Below, piece after piece: positions 1-8,903 of a DNA stretch of 48,853 bases (position 1 is its first letter; each line of letters begins with the position of its first letter). The notes under the pieces are model-generated. The model saw nothing but the letters and a program-made list of their open reading frames with translations. It had not been told where the DNA came from and did not search any database. The DNA comes from Methylobacterium segetis (GTDB lineage Bacteria > Pseudomonadota > Alphaproteobacteria > Rhizobiales > Beijerinckiaceae). Made by a program: the position numbers and the translations under genes. Where the stretch lies: NCBI RefSeq assembly GCF_004348265.1, contig NZ_SMNT01000038.1:1-48853 (forward strand), written 5' to 3'.

Positions 1-872
1 GGGCCGGACGCGGGCCTGTCGGGGGCGGGCTTCGCGGCGGCGGCCGCGCCGGCTCCCGCCGCGGCGGCGCCCGGGGCGGGCTTGGCGGGCTCCGGATCGG
101 GCACGCGCTTCGCCTTCAGGTCGAGGATCGGCCCGTCCGTGACCTTCTCGCCGGGCTTTCCGCCCGGCGGGGTGCTGCCCGCGAAGCCCGAGCGCGGCGG
201 CTCGGCCTTGTTGGGCTCGGTCTTGTTGGGTTCGGTTTTGCCGGGTTCGAGCTTGCCGGCTTCGAGCTTGCCGGGCTCGGGTTTGACGGCGTCCGGCTTC
301 GCGGGGCCGGGGATCGGCGCCCCGGCCATCGCCGCGCCGGCCGCCGTCGCGCCGGCCTTGGCGGGCTCGGATCTGCCGGGCTCGGATCTGCCGGGCTCGG
401 TCTTGCCGGGCTCAATCCTGCCGGGCTCGAGCTTGCCCGCTTCCGCCTTCGCCGGCTCGGCCTTGCCGGGTTCCGGCTTCGACGCGGCCGGGGAGGCGGC
501 CGTGCCCGGGCCGGCCGCGGCGGGCTTCGCCGGCTCGGTGCCGGGCGTTGCCGGCTTCGCGCCCGGAATGACGGGGCCGGAGCGGGTCGGGTCGGGCGTC
601 CCGGCGGCGGGCTTCGGGGCATCGCCAGGCCGGCCTGCGGGGAGGGGGCCCGTGCCCGAGGCCTTGGCGGGCTCGAATTTCGACGCGCCGGGCTTCGGCG
701 CGTCCGCCTTCACGGCGGGGCCGCTGCCGGGCTTGCCCGGCTCGGGGGCGCCGCCCCTGGCGGCATCCCTGAGACCGTCCTTGGGGCCATCCTTGGCACC
801 TTGCGCGGATCCCGGGTTCGGTCCCGAAGACCCGGTGCCGGGACGGTTGGCGTCGCTCGAGGGTGGTTTCAC
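1..872 (-). CDS. Mic60/mitofilin-like (COG4223-type) protein, N-terminal part, truncated by window edge
   Basis: An open minus-strand frame begins at a GTG (872-870) directly preceded by a purine-rich ribosome-binding site (agggagaagaagg) and stays open for about 290 codons to the window edge. The visible part is almost wholly low-complexity Pro/Ala/Lys/Glu/Gly sequence with many four-residue EPGK-like units; no membrane segment or folded domain is reached. The identity is inferred from position: in many alphaproteobacteria the gene after hemD encodes a mitofilin/Mic60-related inner-membrane protein whose N-terminus is Pro/Ala-rich and precedes one membrane helix and a coiled coil. The GTG start, the ribosome-binding site and codon use support a real gene. 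Overlapping frames on both strands are shadows. If the missing part lacks a membrane helix and mitofilin domain, this would be another Pro-rich envelope protein. Confidence 0.6.
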   Translation of the reverse strand, partial: MKPPSSDANRPGTGSSGPNPGSAQGAKDGPKDGLRDAARGGAPEPGKPGSGPAVKADAPKPGASKFEPAKASGTGPLPAGRPGDAPKPAAGTPDPTRSGPVIPGAKPATPGTEPAKPAAAGPGTAASPAASKPEPGKAEPAKAEAGKLEPGRIEPGKTEPGRSEPGRSEPAKAGATAAGAAMAGAPIPGPAKPDAVKPEPGKLEAGKLEPGKTEPNKTEPNKAEPPRSGFAGSTPPGGKPGEKVTDGPILDLKAKRVPDPEPAKPAPGAAAAGAGAAAAAKPAPDRPASG

Positions 873-1066
873 GGCCCTTCTTCTCCCTTCTCGACGGTCC
901 GCGCCGCCCCGGGCAACGAGGCAGCGGACGCAGGCGCGCCGCCGCTCGGACCGGGACGGGCATGACGGTGCGCCGCGCCGCTGCGGCCCTCTTCCCGGGG
1001 CCGCGATATCGGTCCCTCCTAGCACCGCGAGCCTCGCCGGGGCGAGACCCGTTGCCGGGACGGACG

Positions 1067-1780
1067 TCAGAACCTGTCCGCGAGCCCGGCGAGGAGGTCC
1101 TCCTCCCGGGGTCGCATGGCGACGAAATGGGCCGCGATCCCCCGCGCTTCCAGGGGCGCGGCCACGTCGTCCGACAGGCAGTAATGCCTGAGCCTGCCGA
1201 AAGCTCCGCCGTGACCGGCGGCTGCCGCCCGTTCGTACGCCACCTCCGCGCTGCGCCGCGAGTAGTGGAGGGCCGCGTCGAGCCGCCCGGCGGCGAGGGC
1301 CTGCGCCGCCGCCTCGGGCAGCCCCGCCACGGCTTCCGCGGCGTAGGCGACGAGGAGTGCGACCTCGTAGCCCGCGGCTGCGAGCGAGGCGGCGGGCTCG
1401 GCCTTGCGGTCCTCCCCGGCCGCGAGGAGGAGGCGGCAGCCCGGGGCGAACCGTGCGCGGACCCGGCCGGCCAGCGCCGCGCCGTCCCCTTCCGCCTCCT
1501 CGACCGGCCCGAGCCCGGCCGCGCGCGCCGCCTCCGCCGTGCGCGCGCCGACCGCCAGGACGGGGATGGCGCGCAGGCCCTCCATGCCGGGCGTGCGACC
1601 CAGCGCCTCGGCTCCGTTCGCACTCGTGAGCAGGATCGCGTCCGGCCGGCCGGGCGGCAGCGGCGCGCCGGTCGGCCGAACCGCGAGGACGGGCGCCACC
1701 AGGGGCTCGTGCCCGAGTTCCGCGAGGCGGCGGCCCGTGCGCGAGGCCCCGGGCTCGGGGCGCGACACCCAGATCCGCAT
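1067..1780 (-). CDS. hemD: Uroporphyrinogen-III synthase
   Basis: A 237-residue protein with the HemD pattern: it starts MRIWVSRPEPGASRT, then has alternating Rossmann-like halves with the conserved segments ILLTSANGAEAL and VLAVGARTAEAARAAG, and ends with the second-domain stretch ALHYSRRSAEVA. HemD closes and inverts ring D of hydroxymethylbilane to give uroporphyrinogen III, the branch point to haem, sirohaem and cobalamin in the cytosol. The length fits the family. It lies six bases after the stop of the aldose-epimerase-like gene on the same strand and upstream of the Mic60-like gene, so the three may be co-transcribed. Family sequence similarity is generally low, but the N-terminal pattern and the downstream neighbour agree. 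Confidence 0.93.
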   Translation of the reverse strand: MRIWVSRPEPGASRTGRRLAELGHEPLVAPVLAVRPTGAPLPPGRPDAILLTSANGAEALGRTPGMEGLRAIPVLAVGARTAEAARAAGLGPVEEAEGDGAALAGRVRARFAPGCRLLLAAGEDRKAEPAASLAAAGYEVALLVAYAAEAVAGLPEAAAQALAAGRLDAALHYSRRSAEVAYERAAAAGHGGAFGRLRHYCLSDDVAAPLEARGIAAHFVAMRPREEDLLAGLADRF

Positions 1781-1786
1781 CGGCGC

Positions 1787-2671
1787 TCAGCTCAAACCTT
1801 CGAGATCGAGGCGCACGGCGTGGCGCGCGCTCGCGCCCGGCGGCAGGCTGCGCTGGGAATCGCGCTCCGCAAGGGTGCCCGCGAAGCCCGCCCAATCGGC
1901 GTGCCCTGTCCAGCATTCGAGGGAGAGGAAGGGGGCGGTCGGCTTCGTCCAGACCGCGAGATGCGGGAAATCCTCCACCGCCATGCGGATCGCCGCGCCC
2001 TCCGGCCCGGCGAAGCGGAGCCAGCGGCTCCGCGCGTTGCGAAACACCAGGGCCTCGGTGAAGAGCGCCGGGTCGAGGGGCAGGAGGCGCCCGTCGAGGG
2101 GCACCTCGCGCTCCTCGCGCACGAGCAGGCCGCCCGCGCCCACCTCCGGCACGCGCGGCGTCTCCGCCGCCTCGAATTCCACCGCGTAGCCGCCGCCCGC
2201 CGCGCGGGTGCCGCCGGCGAAGGGCCAGGGGAAGGCCGGGTGGAAGCCGACCGCGTAGGGCAGCGCCGTCCCGCCGGGATTCCCGACCGTGACCGTGAAG
2301 TCGAGCCCCGCCGGCCGGATCCGGGCCGTGATGTCGAGGCGGAAGGCGAAGGGGTAATGCGCCCGGGTCTCGTCCCCATCCGTCAGGCGCAGCGTCACGG
2401 AATCGTCGCGGCGTTCGACGACGGCGAAGGTCAGGTCGCGGGCGAAGCCGTGCTGCGCCATCGGATAGGTGTTTCCCCCCGCCCGGATGAGCCCGCCCGC
2501 GGAGGCGCCGACCACGGGGAAGAGCCAGGGTGCGTGCCGGTTCCAGTGCTCGGGATCGCCGCTCCACAGGTATTCGCGGCCGCCGGCCCGCCAGGAGACG
2601 GGCTCCGCGCCCGTCAGGGCGATGCGCGCCGTGCTGCCGTCCGAGGCGCGGAGTTCGACGACGTCGCTCAT
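1787..2671 (-). CDS. Aldose 1-epimerase family protein (LacX/YeaD-like)
   Basis: A 294-residue beta-sandwich mutarotase-type protein. Visible family landmarks are the N-terminal YLWSGDPEHW, the segment APWLFPVVG, His74 in QHGFARD, His144 in GFHPAFPWP and Glu252 in LSLECWTG; the two His and the Glu match the catalytic positions of the galactose-mutarotase superfamily. The LacX-like subgroup acts on unphosphorylated or phosphorylated hexoses, interconverting alpha and beta anomers in the cytosol, but the natural substrate here cannot be read from the sequence. The stop is six bases before the hemD start, so it is probably the first gene of that short operon. The start ATG at 2671 is the natural N-terminus (MSDVVELRASDG). 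Confidence 0.9.
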   Translation of the reverse strand: MSDVVELRASDGSTARIALTGAEPVSWRAGGREYLWSGDPEHWNRHAPWLFPVVGASAGGLIRAGGNTYPMAQHGFARDLTFAVVERRDDSVTLRLTDGDETRAHYPFAFRLDITARIRPAGLDFTVTVGNPGGTALPYAVGFHPAFPWPFAGGTRAAGGGYAVEFEAAETPRVPEVGAGGLLVREEREVPLDGRLLPLDPALFTEALVFRNARSRWLRFAGPEGAAIRMAVEDFPHLAVWTKPTAPFLSLECWTGHADWAGFAGTLAERDSQRSLPPGASARHAVRLDLEGLS

Positions 2672-2753
2672 GTCTCACACCCCGTTCCGGCCCGTCCCGC
2701 GGGCAGGACAGGTCTCGCAGGGGCGGGACGCGGGCACAAGCGCGGCGCCCCGC

Positions 2754-3086
2754 TCAGTCGAGCTGCCGCAAGCTGTCGAGATCGACCGGGCCGCCCTCGG
2801 CCTCGAGGCGGAGGCGGCCCGCCTCCTGCTGCGAGACGCCGCCGATCCGGTGCTCACCGCTGTCGTAGGTGGCGATGCGCCCGTCCCGCTCGACGAGGAG
2901 GCGCCTTGCCTCGGGGAAGACGGCGTAGCGCATCCCGTCCTGGCTGCCGCTGGAGGCGGGCGCGCCGAGATCCTGCGGCCACCACGCCCCGCCGCCGGAG
3001 GCGGGATTCATCGGCTCCAAGGGTTTCATCGGCTCCAAGGGCTTCATGGGTTCGAGCGGCTTCATCGGTTCCATCGGGTCCATCAT
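2754..3086 (-). CDS. Small protein with MEPMKPLEP tandem repeats
   Basis: A 110-residue protein. I place the start at the double ATG (3086-3081) because aggag lies a few bases upstream; the frame is open further upstream, but that part reads as translated antisense. The first 27 residues are tandem repeats of the six-residue unit KPLEPM, encoded by about 18-base direct repeats (roughly 3010-3080). The rest is a compact domain with WWPQDLGA, then a beta-rich tail carrying YAVFPEARRLLVERDGRIATYD and a glycine-containing turn. The tail resembles small SHOCT-like or beta-strand hypothetical proteins of rhizobiales. I recognise no enzymatic motif. It sits alone between the epimerase gene and the plus-strand metal-efflux genes. 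Confidence 0.7.
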   Translation of the reverse strand: MMDPMEPMKPLEPMKPLEPMKPLEPMNPASGGGAWWPQDLGAPASSGSQDGMRYAVFPEARRLLVERDGRIATYDSGEHRIGGVSQQEAGRLRLEAEGGPVDLDSLRQLD

Positions 3087-3212
3087 CCGGCTCCTGGCTG
3101 TCCGGATGAGACGCGGAGCGCGGCGCTTGGTTGCCGCGTCTTCGCGTGCGCTTCCCGCGAGGCCGGGTCCTGCGCTAGGAAGGGCACGGATCAGCAGGAA
3201 TCGGCAGAGCCC

Positions 3213-3593
3213 GTGAGGCCGGCACCCACGCGCACCCCCTCGGCAGGCGCCCGCGTCGCGGTCGGCGCCCGCTGGCGGCTGGCGCGCTGCCTCCTCGCCC
3301 TGCTGGCGATCCTCGCGCTGGCCGTGCCGGCCTCCGAGGGCCGCGCCGAGGCCGGCGCCCATCACGCGCTCGCCGAGCATCTCAGCCTCGACCTGGCGGA
3401 GCCGGGCTCCGACGCGCATCCCGACGGGGCGCTCGCCCATCATTGCGCCCATTGCGCCTGCCATCAGGCCGTGACGGCATCGCCGGCCGAGCCCGCCTCG
3501 TGCGCCGCCGCGGCCGAGATCCGCTTCCCCGCCCGCGCCGAGACCGGCCCCGCCCGGCCCGCATCCCCGCCCCGCCGGCCGCCCCGCGCCTGA
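3213..3593 (+). CDS. Small secreted His/Cys-rich protein next to metal efflux genes
   Basis: A 126-residue product starting at GTG 3213. Residues about 24-43 form a hydrophobic signal-peptide-like stretch (LLALLAILALAVPASEG) ending near an AEA cleavage-like site. The mature part has HH, then HPDGALAHHCAHCACHQ, a cluster of His and Cys that could bind a metal, followed by an Ala/Pro-rich tail. It resembles the small DUF2946-type periplasmic proteins found next to copper or cobalt-zinc-cadmium efflux genes. The frame is open far upstream and the start is uncertain: only a weak aggaa lies about 13 bases before the GTG. It precedes the adaptor gene by 133 bases on the same strand, which fits a role in metal handling, but that is inference. 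Confidence 0.65.
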   Translation: MRPAPTRTPSAGARVAVGARWRLARCLLALLAILALAVPASEGRAEAGAHHALAEHLSLDLAEPGSDAHPDGALAHHCAHCACHQAVTASPAEPASCAAAAEIRFPARAETGPARPASPPRRPPRA

Positions 3594-3726
3594 ATCCCGA
3601 GGCGGCCCGGTCGCCGCCAACGACGCGCGCGGGAAAAGCCCAGCGGCGTCGCCGATGCCTGTCCGCGCCCCGCGGTGATCCGCCGGGCCCTGCCGCGCCA
3701 CGCGGCGTCACGGGATTGTCACAGCC

Positions 3727-5112
3727 ATGTTTCGCATTCTCGCGGTTCCGGCCGCCCTCGCCGCGGGCGTCGCGGCGGGCCTTGCCGCGCCCGCCTTCTC
3801 GCCCGCGCTCCGAAGCGCGGCGGAGCCCCTCCTCGCGCGCCTGGCTGCCGCCACGGTCGCCGAGCGGCAGGCCGGGCACGATCACGGGGACCGGGATCAC
3901 GCCGGTCACGATCATCCCGGTCGCGACCATGCCGATCACGACCATGCCGATCACGACCCTGCCGGCCACGATCACGCGGCTGGGCGGGAGGAGGGTGTCG
4001 TGACCCTGAGCGCGTCGCAGATCGAGGCCGCCGGCATCCGCGTGGTGGCGGCCCGTCCCGGCACCCTCGCGCGCAGCCTCGCCGTGCCAGGCATCGTCGT
4101 GCCCGACGGGGAGCGCGTGGCGCGGGTCGCCGCCAAGGTGATCGGCACGGTGGCCGAATTGCGCAAGCGCCTCGGCGAGTCCGTCGAGGCGGGCGAGGTC
4201 GTGGCCGTGCTCGACAGCCGCGAGGTGGCGGAGGCGAAGAACGACTACATCGCCGCCCTCGTCGGGCAGGACCTGCAGGAAACCCTGTTCGAGCGCGACC
4301 ACGCCCTCTGGGACAAGAAGATCTCGGCCGAGCAGCAATTCCTGCGCGCCCGCACCGGCCTCGTCGAGGCCCGGCTCAAGGTCGATCTCGCCCGCCAGAA
4401 GCTCTCGGCCCTCGGCGTGCCCGAGTCCGAGGTCGCCGCGCTCGCCGACAACCCGGTCGCGGCGAAGCCCGGGCCGGGCGAGGACGAGCACACGGTGGGC
4501 CTGCGGCGTGCGCCCCGCCTCGGCCTGCAGCGCTACGAATTGCGCGCGCCGATCGGCGGTCAGGTCATCGAGCGCCGGGTCGATCTCGGCGCGCCGGTCA
4601 ACGACGAGGGCCAGGAGAAGGAGATCTACACGATCGCCGATCTCTCCCGCGTCTGGGTCGAGCTCGCGGTGCCGGTGGCCGATCTCGGCGGCATCCGGCC
4701 CGGGCAGGCGGTTTCGCTGATGCGCGGGGACGAGCCCGCTACCCCGGGCCGCATCGTCTTCGTGAGCCCGATCCTCGATCGCGAGACCCGCGCCGCCAAG
4801 GTCGTCGCCTCGGTGGAGAACCCGGATCTGGCCTGGCGCCCGGGCGCCTTCGCCAGCGTGCGCATCGCGCTCCCGGGCGAGCCGGCCCCGATCCTCGTGC
4901 CGAAGGCGGCGTTGCAGACCGTCGAGGGCGAGACGGTGGTGTTCGTCGCCCGCGCCGGGGGCTTCGCGAAGCGCCCCGTCACGCTCGGGCGCGGGGACGG
5001 GCAGGCTGTCGCCCTGGTGTCGGGCGTGGCGGAGGGCGAGGAGGTCGCCGCCGAGAACAGCTTCGTGCTGAAGGCCGAGCTCGGCAAGGCCGAGGCCGAG
5101 CACGGCCACTGA
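3727..5112 (+). CDS. czcB: Heavy-metal RND efflux periplasmic adaptor (CzcB-like)
   Basis: A 461-residue membrane-fusion protein. Residues about 4-30 are a hydrophobic N-terminal anchor or signal. Residues about 51-86 are a His/Asp-rich stretch of repeated HDH, RDH and ADHDH units, a probable metal-binding loop. The barrel-sandwich region (IGTVAELRKRLGESVEAG, VLDSREVAEAKNDYIAAL), a coiled hairpin and the beta-barrel (LRAPIGGQVIERRVDLGAPV; IADLSRVWVELAVP) follow in the usual order. It should link the CzcA-like pump at 5124 to an outer-membrane channel in the periplasm. The 11-base gap to the pump gene indicates co-transcription. No outer-membrane factor (CzcC/TolC type) is encoded nearby. Substrates are likely Zn, Co, Cd or Ni, based on the pump motif. 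Confidence 0.9.
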   Translation: MFRILAVPAALAAGVAAGLAAPAFSPALRSAAEPLLARLAAATVAERQAGHDHGDRDHAGHDHPGRDHADHDHADHDPAGHDHAAGREEGVVTLSASQIEAAGIRVVAARPGTLARSLAVPGIVVPDGERVARVAAKVIGTVAELRKRLGESVEAGEVVAVLDSREVAEAKNDYIAALVGQDLQETLFERDHALWDKKISAEQQFLRARTGLVEARLKVDLARQKLSALGVPESEVAALADNPVAAKPGPGEDEHTVGLRRAPRLGLQRYELRAPIGGQVIERRVDLGAPVNDEGQEKEIYTIADLSRVWVELAVPVADLGGIRPGQAVSLMRGDEPATPGRIVFVSPILDRETRAAKVVASVENPDLAWRPGAFASVRIALPGEPAPILVPKAALQTVEGETVVFVARAGGFAKRPVTLGRGDGQAVALVSGVAEGEEVAAENSFVLKAELGKAEAEHGH

Positions 5113-5123
5113 GGAGGCGCGCC

Positions 5124-8100
5124 ATGATCGACCGCATCGTCGCGGGCGCCATCGCCCATCGCTGGCTCGTGCTGCTCGCTTCCCTGGGGCTCGCCGCCCT
5201 CGGTCTCGCCGCGGCCGCGAGGCTTCCCATCGACGCCGTGCCCGACATCACCAACAACCAGGTGCAGGTGAACGCGCTGGCGCCCCAGCTCTCGCCCGCC
5301 GACATCGAGGCGCAGATCACCTACCCGCTGGAGACGGCGCTCGCCGGTATCCGGGGATTGGAGGTCACCCGCTCGCTCTCGCGCAACGGCTTTGCCCAGG
5401 TCACCGCGATCTTCAGCGAGGCGACGGACGTCTACTTCGCCCGCCAGCAGGTGAGCGAGCGCCTCGCCGAGGCCAAGGAGCGGATGCCGCCGGGCACCGA
5501 GCTGCGCCTCGGGCCGATCGCGACGGGCCTCGGCGAGGTGACGATGTGGAGCCTCGCCTTCGCCCTCCCGCACCGGACGGCCGAGCCCGGCCGGCCCGGC
5601 TTCCGGGCGGATGGCAGCTACCTGACGCCGGAGGGCGAGGTGCTGGCGCCGGGCTTCCAGCAGGCCGCCTATCTCCGCACGGTCCAGGACTGGATCGTGG
5701 CGCCCCAGCTCCGCACCGTGCCGGGCGTCGCCGGGATCGATTCCATCGGCGGCTACCGCAAGGAATACCGGGTCGAGCCGGACCCGGCCAAGCTGGTGGG
5801 CCTCGGCCTCTCCTTCGCCGACCTCGCGGCGGCGATCTCGGGCAACAACCAGAACCGGGGCGCGGCGACGATCGAGCGCAACGGCGAGGGCCTCGTGGTG
5901 CGCGCGAACGGGCGCGTCGAGAGCCCGGAGGAGATCGGCCGCATCGTCGTGGCGACCCGCAACGGCGTGCCCGTGCGCGTCTCGGACGTGGCGCGGGTCG
6001 GGATCGGGCGGGAGATCCGCACCGGCTCGGCGAGCGCCGACGGGGCGGAGGCCGTGATCGGCACCGCGCTCATGCGCATCGGCGAGAACAGCCGCACCGT
6101 GGCGGCCGCCGTCGACGCGCGGCTCGAGGAGATCGCCCGCACCCTGCCGCCCGGAGTCGCACTGCGCACGGTGCTCGACCGCTCCGTGCTCGTCGACGCC
6201 ACCATCCGCACCGTGGCGACGAACCTCGCCGAGGGCGCGCTCCTCGTGGTGGCGGTGCTGTTCCTGCTGCTCGGCAACGTCCGGGCGGCCCTGATCGCGG
6301 CGCTCGTGATCCCGATCGCCATGCTGATGACCGTCATCGGCATGGTCGAGACCCGGGTCAGCGCCAACCTGATGAGCCTCGGCGCCCTCGATTTCGGCCT
6401 CATCGTCGACGGTGCCGTGATCATCACCGAGAACGCGCTACGCCGCCTCGCCGAGGCGCAGCGCGCGCTCGGGCGCCCCTTGCGCGAGGCGGAGCGCGTC
6501 GAGGCCGTGCGGCTCTCCGCAGAGGAGATGATCCGCCCGACCGTCTACGGGCAGGCGATCATCATCCTCGTCTACGTGCCGCTCCTCACCTTCACGGGGG
6601 TCGAGGGGAAGATGTTCGCGCCGATGGCCCTGACGGTGATCCTCGCCCTCGTCTCGGCCTTCGCCCTCTCCCTCACCTTCGTGCCGGCGCTGATCGCGAT
6701 CCTGATCCGGGGGCCGGTCGCGGAGGGCGAGAACCGGCCCGTGCGGGTGCTTGCGGCCCTCTACCGGCCGCTCCTCGGGGCGGCCCTGCGCCGTCCCGTC
6801 CCGGTGGTCGCGGCGGCCGGGCTCCTCGTCGCCGGCAGCCTCGTCCTGGCCGGTCGGCTGGGCCAGGAATTCATGCCCCAGCTCGACGAGGGCAACATCG
6901 CGCTCCACGCGATGCGCATCCCCTCCACCGCCCTCGGCCAGTCCCAGGCCATGCAGATCGGCGTCGAGAGGGCGGTCTCCGGCCAGCCCGAGGTCGCCTT
7001 CGTCTTCTCGAAGACGGGCACCGCCGAGATCGCCTCCGACCCGATGCCGCCCAACGTCTCGGACACCTTCGTGATGCTGAAGCCCCGCGCCGAGTGGCCT
7101 GACCCGAGCCTGCCGAAGGCGGAGCTCGTCGCCCGGATCGAGACGGCGGTCGAGGCCCTGCCCGGCAACGCCTACGAGTTCACGCAGCCGATCCAGATGC
7201 GCTTCAACGAGCTTCTGGCCGGCACCCGCGGCGACCTCGCCGTGAAGGTGTTCGGCGAGCGCTTCGAGGCGATGCTGCCGGTGGCGAACCGCGTCGCGGC
7301 CGCGCTGCGCGCCACGCGCGGCGCCGAGGACGTGAAGGTCGAGCAGGCGGTCGGGCTGCCGGTGCTCGACATCCGGATCGACAAGGGGGAGATCGCGCGG
7401 CTCGGCCTCAGCCACCGGGCGGTGCAGGACGTGATCGGGGCGGCGATCGGCGGCCACGAGGCCGGCACGCTGTTCGAGGGGGACCGGCGCTTCCCCATCG
7501 TGGTGCGCCTCGCCGAGGATCCGCGCGCCGACCTCGACGTGCTGAAGGCGCTGCCCGTGCCGCTGCCGCGGGGGGAGCGCGCGGCCACGGTGCCCCTGCG
7601 CCAGGTCGCGGATTTCGCGGTGACGGAGGGGCCGAACCAGATCTCCCGCGAGAACGGCAAGCGGCGGGTCGTCGTCACGGCGAACGTGCGCGGGCGCGAC
7701 ATCGCCTCCGTCGTGGCCGAGGCGCAGGCGCGCGTCGCGGGCGTGGCGCTGCCGGCCGGGTCCTGGATCGCCTGGGGCGGCCAGTTCGAGAACCTCGCGG
7801 GCGTGCGCCAGCGGCTCGCGCTCGTCGTGCCCGCCTGCTTCGTCCTGATCCTCGTCTTCCTCTACGGGGCGCTGGGATCGTTCCGCGACGCGATCCTCGT
7901 GTTCAGCGCCGTGCCGCTCGCGCTGACGGGCGGCCTCGCGGCGCTCTGGCTCCGGGGCATGCCGCTCTCGGTGCCGGCGGCGGTGGGCTTCATCGCGCTC
8001 TCGGGAATCGCGGTGCTGAACGGCCTCGTGATGCTCACCCGCGTGCGCCAGGAGCGGGAGGCGGGCCTCCCGCTCGCGGCCGCGATCCGCGAGGGCGCGC

Positions 8101-8345
8101 TCGCGCGGCTGCGGCCCGTGGTGATGACCGCCCTCGTGGCCTCCCTCGGCTTCCTGCCGATGGCGCTCGCGACGGGCACGGGGGCCGAGGTGCAGCGCCC
8201 GCTCGCCACCGTCGTCGTCGGCGGCCTGATCAGCGCCACGCTGCTCACCCTCCTCGTGCTGCCGGCCCTGTACCGGCTGTTCGGGGCGGCCGACCGGGCC
8301 GAGGCGCCCGCCTGGGTCGCCGGGGCGGAGGAGGGGCGGGCTTGA
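5124..8345 (+). CDS. czcA: CzcA/CusA-family heavy-metal efflux RND transporter
   Basis: A 1073-residue inner-membrane proton-driven pump, the usual length for the HME-RND family. The start is the ATG at 5124 with gaggagg just upstream; the open frame further upstream is a shadow of the adaptor gene. It opens [18 protein letters not shown] with the typical first helix and has the duplicated 12-helix plan with two large periplasmic domains. The fourth-helix motif [15 protein letters not shown] puts Asp423, Asp429 and Glu436 at the spacing of the CzcA proton-relay residues D402, D408 and E415, which favours the divalent (Zn/Co/Cd) subgroup over Cu/Ag pumps. It works with the adaptor encoded just upstream. 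Confidence 0.94.
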   Translation: MIDRIVAGAIAHRWLVLLASLGLAALGLAAAARLPIDAVPDITNNQVQVNALAPQLSPADIEAQITYPLETALAGIRGLEVTRSLSRNGFAQVTAIFSEATDVYFARQQVSERLAEAKERMPPGTELRLGPIATGLGEVTMWSLAFALPHRTAEPGRPGFRADGSYLTPEGEVLAPGFQQAAYLRTVQDWIVAPQLRTVPGVAGIDSIGGYRKEYRVEPDPAKLVGLGLSFADLAAAISGNNQNRGAATIERNGEGLVVRANGRVESPEEIGRIVVATRNGVPVRVSDVARVGIGREIRTGSASADGAEAVIGTALMRIGENSRTVAAAVDARLEEIARTLPPGVALRTVLDRSVLVDATIRTVATNLAEGALLVVAVLFLLLGNVRAALIAALVIPIAMLMTVIGMVETRVSANLMSLGALDFGLIVDGAVIITENALRRLAEAQRALGRPLREAERVEAVRLSAEEMIRPTVYGQAIIILVYVPLLTFTGVEGKMFAPMALTVILALVSAFALSLTFVPALIAILIRGPVAEGENRPVRVLAALYRPLLGAALRRPVPVVAAAGLLVAGSLVLAGRLGQEFMPQLDEGNIALHAMRIPSTALGQSQAMQIGVERAVSGQPEVAFVFSKTGTAEIASDPMPPNVSDTFVMLKPRAEWPDPSLPKAELVARIETAVEALPGNAYEFTQPIQMRFNELLAGTRGDLAVKVFGERFEAMLPVANRVAAALRATRGAEDVKVEQAVGLPVLDIRIDKGEIARLGLSHRAVQDVIGAAIGGHEAGTLFEGDRRFPIVVRLAEDPRADLDVLKALPVPLPRGERAATVPLRQVADFAVTEGPNQISRENGKRRVVVTANVRGRDIASVVAEAQARVAGVALPAGSWIAWGGQFENLAGVRQRLALVVPACFVLILVFLYGALGSFRDAILVFSAVPLALTGGLAALWLRGMPLSVPAAVGFIALSGIAVLNGLVMLTRVRQEREAGLPLAAAIREGALARLRPVVMTALVASLGFLPMALATGTGAEVQRPLATVVVGGLISATLLTLLVLPALYRLFGAADRAEAPAWVAGAEEGRA

Positions 8346-8397
8346 GCCGGCCCGGCTTCGGGCACACATTGCCCGCTCCCCGCAGGAGGAGGCTCGG

Positions 8398-8610
8398 ATG
8401 TCGGAGCACGTCTACAAGGTGGTCGAACTCGTCGGCTCCTCGACGGTATCGATCGAGGACGCGATCCAGGGCGCCATCGAGCGCGCGAGCCGGACGGTGC
8501 GGAACCTCCGCTGGTTCGAGGTGCTCGAGACGCGCGGCCAAGTCGCCGACGGCAAGGTCCAGCACTATCAGGTGACGCTGAAGGTCGGCTTCACCATGGA
8601 GGACGCCTGA
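8398..8610 (+). CDS. Dodecin family flavin-binding protein
   Basis: A 70-residue protein of full dodecin length. It shows the family signature [11 protein letters not shown], the helix [17 protein letters not shown], then LRWFEV with Trp39 at the flavin-stacking position and the Q-rich strand [12 protein letters not shown]. Dodecins form hollow dodecamers that store or buffer riboflavin, FMN or FAD in the cytosol and suppress flavin phototoxicity. The ATG at 8398 has a purine-rich aggaggag stretch just upstream. It lies 52 bases after the RND pump on the same strand; read-through transcription is possible but no functional link is evident. Confidence 0.94.
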   Translation: MSEHVYKVVELVGSSTVSIEDAIQGAIERASRTVRNLRWFEVLETRGQVADGKVQHYQVTLKVGFTMEDA

Positions 8611-8903
8611 GCGCGGCGGCCGCTACGGACGTCTCCAGGGAGCGGAATGGGGCGGTTAGCCCGCTGGCGCGGCCAGGCTCCCTGCCTCGGGATGTGCCGG
8701 GCCTGAACGAGGCGGGTCGCGGTCGCGCGGATCGCCCATGAAGATCCGCGCGCCTTGATCTTGCGCGGTGTCGCGGAATGGTCCGGCGCCCGGCATCGTT
8801 GCTCGCGCAACCTTCAATTGCAAAATCGTTCCAAGATTAACTCTCGCTTATCAGTCCTCGTCGCATTCAAAATACGTCTCTTGAGAATGCGCGGTCCTCC
8901 CCT
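8611..8903 (+). other. Intergenic region between dodecin and chemoreceptor genes
   Basis: I see no gene here. Roughly the last 90 bases (8811-8900) are clearly AT-richer than their surroundings and directly precede the chemoreceptor start, so they probably hold its promoter, although no confident -35/-10 pair can be named. No tRNA or strong terminator is visible. Confidence 0.4.

Noticed and set aside
3010..3080. Short direct repeats as an iteron-type replication origin
   Set aside because: The repeats are in frame, encode KPLEPM units and have no nearby replication gene.
82..3109. Long plus-strand frames at the window start (369 and 748 residues)
   Set aside because: They are low-complexity Arg/Gly/Ala or Pro translations antisense to the Mic60-like, hemD and epimerase genes.
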